Positions 1 to 6,158 are shown, counted from the stretch's first letter. The stretch is 7,683 nt of DNA from Pseudobdellovibrionaceae bacterium (GCA_913776405.1 CAJYOV010000338.1:1-7683); one strand, 5' to 3'. The notes: generated by a model from the sequence alone, not told the origin. Numbers and translations: made by a program.

Positions 1-234
1 GTTCCGAACTCTCGGCTCATGCCCGAAGTCATTGAAGACTCTCTCGACGATTTCCTTCGCGCCTATCTTCAAAACTCCGGCATCCGCTCACGCCGCAGAA
101 GAGCCGCAGTCCTAAAAGTCGCCCGCACAGCTGCCGACCTCCGCGGCTCACAAACCCTCGACCGTAAAGACATCGACCTCGCCCAAAAGCTCTGCGTCGA
201 CACACACCGCCGCCTCGAAAACTGGCGCGAGTAA
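1..234 (+). CDS. comM: ComM/YifB-type Mg-chelatase-like ATPase, C-terminal end (5' partial)
   Basis: The frame is open from base 1 and ends at TAA 232-234, so only the last 77 codons are present. The residues match the C-terminal domain of Mg-chelatase-related ComM/YifB proteins: an N-S-R-L stretch at the start, a long helical region, then a basic S-R-R-R-R segment followed by LKVARTAADLRGSQTL and a D-x-x-x-A helix. In the family this last segment reads SARAYHRILKVARTIADL, the arginine-rich helix of the AAA+ lid. Family members are hexameric AAA+ ATPases. ComM from naturally competent bacteria is a branch-migration helicase acting on incoming DNA; elsewhere the role is less certain. The Walker motifs lie outside the window. 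The ATG at base 19 is internal, not the start. Family assignment is fairly secure, but orthology to ComM itself is inferred from a short tail. Confidence 0.72.
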   Translation, partial: VPNSRLMPEVIEDSLDDFLRAYLQNSGIRSRRRRAAVLKVARTAADLRGSQTLDRKDIDLAQKLCVDTHRRLENWRE

Positions 235-295
235 TCGATTTGCTCGACTGACGCAAGTTGGACTAATTAGAGGCACCTTCTCGTCATATAGATAG

Positions 296-305
296 AATCT
301 AGATT
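296..305. promoter_or_regulatory. 10-bp perfect palindrome upstream of the toxin-antitoxin remnant
   Basis: AATCTAGATT is a perfect palindrome lying just before the brnT remnant. Ribbon-helix-helix antitoxins of the BrnA kind repress their own operon by binding palindromic operators near the toxin start, so this is a reasonable operator candidate. It is short, there is only one copy, and a further 8-bp palindrome (CTAATTAG, 263-270) lies just upstream. I could not place a convincing -35/-10 pair here. Confidence 0.25.
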
Positions 306-307
306 GG

Positions 308-487
308 ATCGACGTTATAATCGATTTTGAATGGGATGAGGAGCGTTTCATTCTCGTGGGTCGCGATTCGTTACGGAGACTCTTGGTAGTCGTTCACTGC
401 TATCGCGACAATGACCGTTCAATCAGATTGATATCGGCTAGGGCCGCGACGAAGCGAGAGAAACGAGATTATGAAGAGAAGCCATAA
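308..487 (+). pseudogene. brnT: BrnT-type toxin remnant with internal in-frame deletion and no standard start
   Basis: Reading the frame that ends at TAA 485-487 gives VIIDFEWDE at the front, directly followed by ERFILVGRDSLRRLLVVVH and, later, RLISARAATKREKRDYEE. These are the two ends of the BrnT family: the N-terminal FEWDxxK strand, and the C-terminal half with E-R-F-x-x-x-G, L-L-V-V-V-H, I-R-I-I-S-A-R-x-A-T-x-x-E-R-x-x-Y-E. BrnT is a ribonuclease-like toxin of about 90 residues. Here only about 54 remain from DFEWDE to the stop, so roughly 35 residues, including the usual RKHGVSFEEA and HS-x-x-E parts, are gone without a frame change. The open frame begins after a TAG at 293-295 and contains no ATG, GTG or TTG before the conserved region. 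An ATC at 308 could be a decayed start. The 3' end overlaps the antitoxin start by 17 bases, the usual brnTA arrangement. Loss of toxin function is inferred. Confidence 0.8.
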
Positions 488-689
488 TCTGAAGAAGCTA
501 AAGGAGATTCCGAACCCGTATCCGCGTGCGGCTAAGAAAGCGGTTGGGATTAACTTGAGTCGCGAAGTCATCGACTACTTCAAGGCACTCTCAATCGAAA
601 CGGAAATACCTTATCAGAAGCTCATCGATCGTTACTTGCTCGACTGCGTCAAAAAGAAAAGAAAGCTTTCGATGAAATGGACCGCTTGA
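471..689 (+). CDS. brnA: BrnA/CopG-like ribbon-helix-helix antitoxin
   Basis: This 72-residue basic protein resembles BrnA/CopG-type antitoxins. After a charged N-terminus with the IPNPYPRAAKK stretch comes a short strand (VGINLS, about residues 25-30), a first helix (REVIDYFKALSIETE), a second helix (PYQKLIDRYLLDCVKKK) and a tail KLSMKW. In relatives the corresponding region reads close to ITIRLDEEVIEYFKxLAEETGIPYQTLINLYLRDCA. Such proteins dimerise, bind the cognate toxin and repress the operon through the strand. The gene overlaps the end of the brnT remnant, the native gene order. No frame damage is visible. Since the toxin is gutted, this is probably an orphan antitoxin, kept as a DNA-binding protein, as protection against related toxins, or simply not yet lost. 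The Shine-Dalgarno sequence is weak (a GAGA stretch a few bases upstream), consistent with coupling to toxin translation. Confidence 0.75.
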   Translation: MKRSHNLKKLKEIPNPYPRAAKKAVGINLSREVIDYFKALSIETEIPYQKLIDRYLLDCVKKKRKLSMKWTA

Positions 690-694
690 GGCGG
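682..694. terminator. Small hairpin between convergent genes
   Basis: CCGC-TTGAG-GCGG forms a 4-bp stem at the junction where the antitoxin gene (stop at 687-689) meets the convergent secreted-protein gene (stop at 695-697). The five-base gap leaves no room for a normal terminator, and no T-run follows directly on either strand, although an A-rich stretch at 654-662 could supply a weak U-tract for leftward transcripts. It is a weak candidate for a shared terminator. Confidence 0.2.
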
Positions 695-2122
695 CTAAGA
701 ATCTTTAGGTGCGAACTCGCTGAAGTCGACGTTGTCGAGCGAGTTTGAATACGCCTCGTAGTCGTCAGCAGATTTCGACTGCGAGTGCTGGCCCTGAGCA
801 GCGCCTGCTTGAGTCTGGCCGGCTGATGCGTTGGTCTCAGGTGTCCCACGTACGATTGCAATGGCTTCGTCCATTTGGCGGTTGAAGCTTTCTGTTTCCG
901 TGATCGCTTTTTGTGTCGCTGATGCTTGTGCGCCGCGAACATCGCGGCCGCTTCGGCTGATAGGCACTGGATCCGGATCGCTCGAAGGGCCCATTCCATC
1001 ATTTAACTGAAGTGAGTCTTTCGGGTCGAGCACGGGCTTAACGGTCACTTTTGTAGTGCCACCGCCAGAGCCTTTGATTTTGATTTCATAAAAACGCTCA
1101 GCCACTTGAGCGGTGTAGACGCCCAAATCTTCTGTCAGCTGCACGTAGCCTTTGGTGCTTGCGTCGTAGTTTGGACCCATCACGGTTTGCACCATGCCCG
1201 GGTAAAAATAAATCAGGATCGCCGCCATTGCTGCTGTTCGGAAGTAGCGTTTCGATAAGAAAAATCGGCGATCAAATGAGGCTAACTGGCCAAAGTTCTT
1301 TTTCAAGATCGGGTAGGTGGCGTCGAATCCGCCAGCTTCGAGAGCTAAGCGAATGTCTTCGGTCATTTTCTGGCGACCGAGCGCAGAGAACTGAGCTGGT
1401 GAAATGAGCCCGCGCGAGTAAAACGACATCACGTTGACGATGCCCTTAGCCAAAAAGTCCGTTACGCGCGAGCGATCGCGATACCATTCGATAAACATCT
1501 CTTTCGCGTTAGGCTCCCGCAAAAGGCCCATCGCGCCAGCTGCATTGGCAAGCGACTTCGTGCCCAACTCGCGATCGACCCATTGACGTAAGAGTTCACG
1601 CTCAACGCCTTGAACGCCAAGCTCTTTCATTTTCGCCGAGCCAAGTGGTGAAACAAATCGATAGCCGTAAGCTTTCAAGAATATCGATTCGATTTGAAGA
1701 CTCGAGAAACCTTTCTGCGGATCCAATTTGCCGACGGTGTTTGCCAAGCGACGTAATTCAGACGGGTTGTTGGCAAATCGTTTGACGGTGTGTTCGATCG
1801 CTAATGGGTCAGAGCCAGATCGCTCGCTAAAGACTTGCAGAAGGGCAAGGCGTGCCTCGCGGTTTGCGGGCTTTTTCCACTGAGACACTTCGGTTGTGCG
1901 GTAAAGGTTCAGCGCCTCGCCATAGTTGGCGGGCTTGAAGCGAGATGCTCGCACTTGGCTCAAAATGTCTTTGAGATCCTCGAGCGGCTGAAGAAGCGTC
2001 AGGCGTGGAAGAGTCTTGCCCGAGAAAGTGTCCGCGCAAATAGGTGCGGCCATTGCTGTCGTTGCCGACAACGCTGAGCACGCAACCGTTAAGCTAAGAA
2101 CAACTTTCGCGAGCGCTTTCAT
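695..2122 (-). CDS. Exported protein of unknown function, second gene of secreted operon
   Basis: I do not recognise this family. Two starts are possible: GTG at 2125 or ATG at 2122. I prefer the ATG, which overlaps the upstream gene's stop as TGATG, a standard re-initiation junction, and gives 475 residues. The N-terminus has a signal peptide (lysine-containing start, hydrophobic core VVLSLTVACSALSATTAMA, AMA-A cleavage near residue 26), so the product is exported. The mature part, to about residue 290, is predominantly helical and rich in charged residues. A hydrophobic stretch (AAMAAILIYFYPGMVQTVMG, about 297-316) could be a membrane or buried helix. A Gly-rich hinge follows at about 352-357, then a low-complexity tail of about 110 residues rich in D, P, S, Q, A and G. 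No catalytic motif stands out. The tight coupling suggests it acts with the 711-residue protein made just before it. Confidence 0.85.
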   Translation of the reverse strand: MKALAKVVLSLTVACSALSATTAMAAPICADTFSGKTLPRLTLLQPLEDLKDILSQVRASRFKPANYGEALNLYRTTEVSQWKKPANREARLALLQVFSERSGSDPLAIEHTVKRFANNPSELRRLANTVGKLDPQKGFSSLQIESIFLKAYGYRFVSPLGSAKMKELGVQGVERELLRQWVDRELGTKSLANAAGAMGLLREPNAKEMFIEWYRDRSRVTDFLAKGIVNVMSFYSRGLISPAQFSALGRQKMTEDIRLALEAGGFDATYPILKKNFGQLASFDRRFFLSKRYFRTAAMAAILIYFYPGMVQTVMGPNYDASTKGYVQLTEDLGVYTAQVAERFYEIKIKGSGGGTTKVTVKPVLDPKDSLQLNDGMGPSSDPDPVPISRSGRDVRGAQASATQKAITETESFNRQMDEAIAIVRGTPETNASAGQTQAGAAQGQHSQSKSADDYEAYSNSLDNVDFSEFAPKDS

Positions 2123-4257
2123 CACTGAGTCTGAGCTTGTTGAAGCGTAAGGTTCGGACCACCTGGTGTCGTGAAGCCAATCGAGAGGTCATAAGGGTTC
2201 TCTGAGGCTTCCGCACCGATCGCGTAGCCGGTTGGGCTCGCAGCGCTTTTCACCATGCCGTTGTGATCTACGATGAACGCGTGGAACTTATCGAAGTAGC
2301 GCATGCCCTCAAGACTCTCGAGACCGAGAATTTTGGCAACCGTGTCGTTGAAGAACGCGAGCTCTTCGTTGTCGATCCCGCCATCGAGGAACATCATTTG
2401 ATAAACGATCTCGCCGAGCCGAACGCGGCGACCATATTTCTCAAGTCGCAAGCTCGTGACGAGATTCTGCGGAATCGAATTGAGCGTCGAGAACTCCTGG
2501 ATCAACTGCTTGTAGTTGTCCTGGTTCATGTTGTTATCGCACGCATAGCGGAGGATCCTCTCACCAAGTGGTGCAGTCGTCGCGGCACCTTTTACTTTTG
2601 TAACGAGAGTCTGCTTCTGAGCGGCCGCAGCTTTTTGGAACGCAACCCTATCTTCTGGCGAGCAACGCTTCGTTGCACGCGCAAGGTTCAGGATAAAGCG
2701 CACCTTAGCGTTATCTGCAGTTTCAGGCTTCGTGAAAGACGGGATGTGATTGCCGACGTTCATCGACAAGATCAAAAGCTTCAAAAAGCCATCGCCCTTC
2801 GTGCTCAAGAGCAACTGGCGAATCGATTCGTTTGAGGCTTCGCGCTCGCTCTGAAGTGCATTCTTGATGAAGGCTTTCGCAGCTTGACCAACGCCGTACG
2901 TTTCCATTGCCGAGAGACCGACGTGAAGAACGAACGAGATGCCTTCCATCGTGAGAGCGCCGAGAGTCAATTTCTTCGCTGGAAGAACGCCGTCAGCCCC
3001 AGGCACGACATCTGGATTTTGCGGCGCGCCCGGTGTAGCAGGATTCGCAGGAACAACAGCCGCTGCTGCGAGATTGCCCGGTTGACCAAGTGCGATCGGT
3101 GCACGACGAAGGACCTTCAGCATGAACGGGTGGTTCAGCACGACCGAGACATATTTCTTCATCGCATCTTTTGAACGCGTGAGCGCGGCTTTCATGAAGA
3201 GAGAGCCAGTTTTACCTGCGGTCTCTTGAAAGGCCTTCGACTTAATCCCGAGCTGAGCGCCCGCTTTGAACGAAGCGAAGATCGACATGATGACGACTTC
3301 TTCATTCGCTGCTGAGAGCTTCAGACCATAGAGGTCAATCAGTCGAAGGACCATGTTCGTATTGATAATGAACGTCGCACCGGCTTCACCAATGATTCCG
3401 GCTTTCGCTACACCTGGGATGTCTTTCAACTTCGTAGCGATGTGGCGAGCCGCACCTGCGCCACCTGAAAACCATGTGGCGTCTTTGATGATCAAGTCTG
3501 CCAGGTATTCAGTTGGCACACCTTCGTAGTGATCGCGAAGATTCGCATTCAACTCGCCTGCGTTCTTGATGATTAAGCCTGTCGCGCGAAGAGTTTGCAG
3601 CCACGCGTTTGATGAGTCTTGTGCCGTTGCGAGAGCTACGTCTTTACGAGTCTGTTCTGCAATCTGGCCCGGCATCGTCGACTGAAGTTGGTTGGCATCA
3701 CGAGTAACGCGACCTTTGCCGATCTCGCGCATCGAATCGCGAAGGGCTGGGTTTTCGAGCAAGAGCTTCTGAAGTTCATCTGTCTCTGACGATGCGACCG
3801 GAGTTGGCGTCGGTGTCGGAGTTGTCGCAGGCTTTACTTGCGTCGACGTTCCTGAACCGCCGGTCTGCGACGTCGTCGTGACAGGTTTGTTCGGAACAAC
3901 TTGCCCTTTGTCATCGAACGTGAAGCCGATCGGAGAAGCATCTTGCGAGAAGCGATCGCTCTTTGGCTTTTGAGGGCCGCGCGCTTCGATCGACTGTTCA
4001 GCTGAGTAGAGCAGCGCTTCTACTTTGCGCATCGACTGATCGGGGAGCTGCTCTTTTTGGAGTTGAGCCTTCGCTTGTTCGAGCAATTCTTTTGCGCGAG
4101 ACGGCGAGTCGGCCTTCATCGAAGCGATCAACAGTGCAATTGGGTCATTTACGTCGCCTGTTTGAGCTTGTGCGAATGACGCAGGTGCCACAGCTGATAA
4201 GCTCATCGAAATCGCGAGGGTGAGGTTCAGACAGCGTTTAAACGTCGTAGACTTCAT
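2122..4257 (-). CDS. Large exported protein with TerB-like C-terminal segment, unknown function
   Basis: The 711-residue product starts at ATG 4257 with AGGAG nine bases upstream. Residues 1 to about 31 form a signal peptide ending near ASFAQAQ. Residues 36-95 are a charged helical region. Residues 124-157 are a linker rich in Thr, Pro, Gly and Ser that includes a TPTPTPTP run. A long helical region follows (about 160-390) with several apolar stretches (for example 262-300 and 320-337), then a second Ala/Pro-rich linker at about 395-428 and more helices. At about 613-655, GEIVYQMMFLDGGIDNEE followed by AKILGLESLEGM resembles TerB or DUF533-like helical domains, where an acidic D-G-x-I-D-x-E-E turn links two helices. 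After signal cleavage only two cysteines remain (about 532 and 573). I do not recognise the overall family. It is the first gene of a two-gene operon, behind an unusually structured leader. Expression and export are likely; the function is unknown. Confidence 0.87.
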   Translation of the reverse strand: MKSTTFKRCLNLTLAISMSLSAVAPASFAQAQTGDVNDPIALLIASMKADSPSRAKELLEQAKAQLQKEQLPDQSMRKVEALLYSAEQSIEARGPQKPKSDRFSQDASPIGFTFDDKGQVVPNKPVTTTSQTGGSGTSTQVKPATTPTPTPTPVASSETDELQKLLLENPALRDSMREIGKGRVTRDANQLQSTMPGQIAEQTRKDVALATAQDSSNAWLQTLRATGLIIKNAGELNANLRDHYEGVPTEYLADLIIKDATWFSGGAGAARHIATKLKDIPGVAKAGIIGEAGATFIINTNMVLRLIDLYGLKLSAANEEVVIMSIFASFKAGAQLGIKSKAFQETAGKTGSLFMKAALTRSKDAMKKYVSVVLNHPFMLKVLRRAPIALGQPGNLAAAAVVPANPATPGAPQNPDVVPGADGVLPAKKLTLGALTMEGISFVLHVGLSAMETYGVGQAAKAFIKNALQSEREASNESIRQLLLSTKGDGFLKLLILSMNVGNHIPSFTKPETADNAKVRFILNLARATKRCSPEDRVAFQKAAAAQKQTLVTKVKGAATTAPLGERILRYACDNNMNQDNYKQLIQEFSTLNSIPQNLVTSLRLEKYGRRVRLGEIVYQMMFLDGGIDNEELAFFNDTVAKILGLESLEGMRYFDKFHAFIVDHNGMVKSAASPTGYAIGAEASENPYDLSIGFTTPGGPNLTLQQAQTQ

Positions 4258-4580
4258 GACCTGGGGCTCCTGGTTCAGGGCCCTCCGACACGAGAGGGCT
4301 CACTGATTATTCAAATCCAGGGCCTAATAGGCGGGAGGGTGGCCCTAAGCCCACCAAAGTGGCAGATAGCTCATAGTTCTAGGGCACTTAAGGGAAGTCA
4401 TTGACCCTTGGGGGCGTTTACGGTTACCTACAGCTTCCCTCGCTCATCTGACTGAGGGGCCGACGCTCCTGCCGTTTTACGGCAAACCCTTCTGGTAGCG
4501 GCGGGCATCCATTTGGTGGCATGGCCGAGGGGCTAGGCACGACCACTTCGAATTCGACGCCAAAAGGAATAAATTAAAAC
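4258..4580 (-). promoter_or_regulatory. Gene-free 323-bp region dense in inverted repeats; candidate structured 5' leader
   Basis: No plausible gene is seen on either strand. Several perfect stems can be drawn (plus-strand positions): TGCCGT/ACGGCA with a 3-base loop at 4470-4484; AGGGAAG/CTTCCCT pairing 4391-4397 with 4434-4440; CCCTC/GAGGG pairing 4437-4441 with 4454-4458; GCCCTA/TAGGGC pairing 4342-4347 with 4380-4385; CCAC/GTGG at 4351-4362; GCCTA/TAGGC at 4322-4332; and the two hairpins next to the start codon, listed separately. Some arms are shared, so alternative folds are possible. The strand is inferred from the downstream operon; a trans-acting RNA on either strand is not excluded. 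I do not recognise a known riboswitch, 6S, RNase P, SRP RNA or tmRNA signature. No convincing promoter was found, although the AT-rich segment at 4564-4580 is the likeliest area. Confidence 0.45.
4264..4299 (-). promoter_or_regulatory. Two mutually exclusive hairpins over the ribosome binding site of the secreted operon
   Basis: In mRNA orientation the first hairpin pairs GCCCTC (4299-4294) with GAGGGC (4285-4280) across an 8-base loop. The second pairs GGGC and CCTG (4283-4276) with CAGG and GCCC (4272-4269 and 4267-4264), with loop AAC and one bulged base at 4268. The Shine-Dalgarno AGGAG (4271-4267) lies inside the 3' arm of the second hairpin, nine bases before the ATG. The two share the GGGC at 4280-4283, so the full forms cannot coexist. 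This is the geometry of a translational on/off switch, although the regulatory meaning is inference. Confidence 0.45.
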
Positions 4581-4849
4581 TCAGACTCGGCTCGAAGGAA
4601 GGCGTGGGAGAGTCTTCTTCCCGCCTTTTTTCATTGTTCGTTCAACTTGCCTGACCAGCTCGCTCGACGAGAGACTCAATTGATCCGCGACATTGAAAAC
4701 AGTCGCGAGAGACGGCTGGCGAAGACCACGTTCGAGAAGCGAAATGAATGTGCGGTCAGCGAGCAATTGAGTGCCAGTTCTTCTTGACTGAGACCCAATT
4801 TCTCTCTGTTGCGGCGCAGCACAATGCCAAAGGCTTCAGCGATTTCCAT
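4581..4849 (-). pseudogene. XRE-family helix-turn-helix regulator broken by a one-base deletion
   Basis: From ATG 4849, behind AAAGGA, the frame reads MEIAEAFGIVLRRNREK and then LGLSQEELALNCSL before running out of register and stopping at 4676. The next frame, from about 4757 to TGA 4581, continues exactly where a family member should: RTFISLLERGLRQPSL, then a helix ending in SELVRQVE and a basic tail. In XRE/Cro-like proteins the text is LSQEELAxxxGLxRTYISxLERGxRxPxL. Six residues should separate E-L-A from R-T. Here there are 17 bases instead of 18, so one base is missing between 4755 and 4771. Restored, the protein would be about 90 residues, a DNA-binding domain with little else. A TTG at 4766 opens the second frame, but a protein starting there lacks the first helices and half of the HTH. 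A sequencing error would also explain it. It probably regulated itself or the divergent lipoprotein gene. Confidence 0.8.
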
Positions 4850-5025
4850 AGTCCTTTACGGTACTTCTAAGTGTTGTGAACTTGCTTAGATTACCCTGAG
4901 TGACGCTCTCGTCCACGGACTATAGTCATCACATCTAAGAACTTTACTAAACAAATGTGACACATGCGGGGCGTCTCACCCCAACCGAGACACGACTAGA
5001 CTTAGCTAAGGGTGAGGTTTTCACG
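4850..5025. promoter_or_regulatory. Divergent control region with repeated TCTAAG/CTTAG words
   Basis: Between the XRE remnant and the VWA lipoprotein gene the word TCTAAG occurs at 4866-4871 and 4934-4939, its reverse complement CTTAGA at 4885-4890, and the perfect palindrome CTTAGCTAAG at 5001-5010. The 4867-4871 and 4885-4889 copies form an inverted repeat with a 13-base spacer. A further palindrome, GACTATAGTC, lies at 4918-4927 and contains a TATAGT that could serve as a -10 element in one direction. A HTH protein encoded alongside would be the natural binder. No clear -35/-10 pair can be assigned. Confidence 0.35.
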
Positions 5026-5082
5026 ATGTGGTCCGGGGTCTCGTTGTCGTGCATTCGATTTCAGCAGAAAATGGATCTATGA
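5026..5082 (+). CDS. Possible 18-codon leader ORF coupled to the VWA lipoprotein gene
   Basis: ATG 5026 is preceded by GAGG (5014-5017) with eight bases of spacing, the best ribosome binding site in this area. It encodes 18 residues (MWSGVSLSCIRFQQKMDL) and stops at TGA 5080-5082, which overlaps the ATG of the lipoprotein at 5079 as ATGA. The lipoprotein ATG itself has only a weak upstream GGA. This arrangement allows translational coupling by termination and re-initiation. The alternative is that the GAGG serves a GTG at 5028, which would put 17 extra residues before the lipoprotein signal peptide. No homology is claimed for the short peptide. Confidence 0.35.
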   Translation: MWSGVSLSCIRFQQKMDL

Positions 5083-6158
5083 AACCCACTCGCTCAATCT
5101 CGACCGCCTGGAAATACACAACACTGCTCTCGCTTGGTCTCGCCTCTGCGGTCCTGACTGCCGCTTGCGGCAACGCGCGGTGGGCCGAGCATGCTGGTGA
5201 TAACAACTCGGCCTCTGGAGCACCAGGCTCTGAAGTGAAGCCCGCGATCTTCGAGAGCTTCGAGCAGAACGAGGCCGCAAACAAAGTCGATATTCTCATC
5301 GTGAACGACAACTCCGCTTCAATGGACGATGAGCAAAAGAAAATGTCGATTCGTTTCGCTAATTTCGTCAGCGCTCTTAAAGGTATTGATTATCGAATTG
5401 CAATGACGACGACCGATATCGATTCGGCTCGCTGGGGCCAACACGGTCGCGTGCTTCCTTGGTCGTCCGACAAAAAAGAACTCATTCTCTCGCCCTCGAC
5501 ATCAAACGCGAGCGCCAAATTTAAACAAACCGTTCAACGCTCAGAGACGATTGGCTGCATGTCGGTCGACGATGGCTATTACTGCCCTAGCTCGGACGAG
5601 CAACCGCTGAAAGCCATCACTCTTGCAATTGATGAACGTGCCGGTGCTAACAAAGACCTGTTTCGAGACAAGGTCGATTTCGTCGCCGTCGTCCTTTCGG
5701 ACGAAGACGAACTCAGCACCGCACCCGCTAACGCAACACGCGCTGAAGACGTGATCACCCATTTCGAGAAAGCGTTTAAAGGCTCAAAGCGTCTTGCCGT
5801 TCACGGCATCGTCGTCAAACCGGGCGACGCTGCCTGCTTGAAAAATCAAGCGTCTCAAGGCAAGGGTGCGAAGTCCGCGTATGCCACCCGCGTTTCTGAC
5901 CTTGCAAAATTGACCAACGGAAGTCTGAATTCAATTTGCGATTCGGACTACTCGAAGAGCCTCAGTTCAATCAGCTCACAAGTTCGAAAACTCGTATCGA
6001 GCTTCGATCTCGAGCACGCTCCAAAAGCTGGAACGGTGAAAGTGAATTTGCTCCCTGCACCGTCAGAAGCGCTCACTTGGACAGTTGAAGGCAGCCGACT
6101 CATCTTCAATACGCCGCCTGCGGCAGGTACCCGCATCGAAGTCAGTTACGAGATCTGA
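5079..6158 (+). CDS. VWA-domain lipoprotein
   Basis: With the ATG at 5079 the product has 359 residues and begins as a lipoprotein: basic N-terminus, apolar core LLSLGLASAVLTAA, then Cys30 in LTAAC, so it should be lipidated and anchored to the envelope. Residues 69 to about 305 form a von Willebrand A domain. The first strand and metal site are VDILIVNDNSASM, with the D-x-S-x-S motif at residues 77-81; T-T-T-D at about 110-113 supplies the likely second metal loop, and VVLSDEDE at 204-211 the third. Cysteines at 160, 169, 253 and 287 may form disulfides. A separate C-terminal strand-rich piece follows (310-359), ending RIEVSYEI. VWA domains bind partner proteins through a divalent metal; the ligand is unknown. 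A longer form starting at GTG 5028 is possible but would place 17 residues before the signal peptide, so ATG is preferred. It faces the small lipoprotein gene convergently. Confidence 0.85.
   Translation: MKPTRSISTAWKYTTLLSLGLASAVLTAACGNARWAEHAGDNNSASGAPGSEVKPAIFESFEQNEAANKVDILIVNDNSASMDDEQKKMSIRFANFVSALKGIDYRIAMTTTDIDSARWGQHGRVLPWSSDKKELILSPSTSNASAKFKQTVQRSETIGCMSVDDGYYCPSSDEQPLKAITLAIDERAGANKDLFRDKVDFVAVVLSDEDELSTAPANATRAEDVITHFEKAFKGSKRLAVHGIVVKPGDAACLKNQASQGKGAKSAYATRVSDLAKLTNGSLNSICDSDYSKSLSSISSQVRKLVSSFDLEHAPKAGTVKVNLLPAPSEALTWTVEGSRLIFNTPPAAGTRIEVSYEI

Noticed and set aside
2263..2835. 190-codon open frame on the plus strand inside the 711-residue gene.
   Set aside because: It is antisense to a long gene with signal peptide and ribosome binding site, has no plausible start context, and its protein lacks recognisable features.
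4460..4510. Resemblance to a cyclic-di-GMP (GEMM) riboswitch from GGCAAACC on the plus strand.
   Set aside because: The other conserved GEMM blocks and the tetraloop/receptor are absent, and the strand is opposite to the downstream operon.
4515..4560. tRNA-like string on the plus strand (GGCCGAGGGGCTAGGC resembling a tRNA-Ser/Leu D-arm, then TTCGAATTC resembling a T-loop).
   Set aside because: Only about 20 bases separate the two parts, leaving no anticodon arm, and the T-stem does not pair. At best it is a truncated relic, and more likely chance.
4581..4766. Separate 61-residue protein starting at TTG 4766.
   Set aside because: It lacks the first part of the helix-turn-helix and a ribosome binding site, while the missing part sits immediately upstream in another frame, so a frameshifted gene explains it better.
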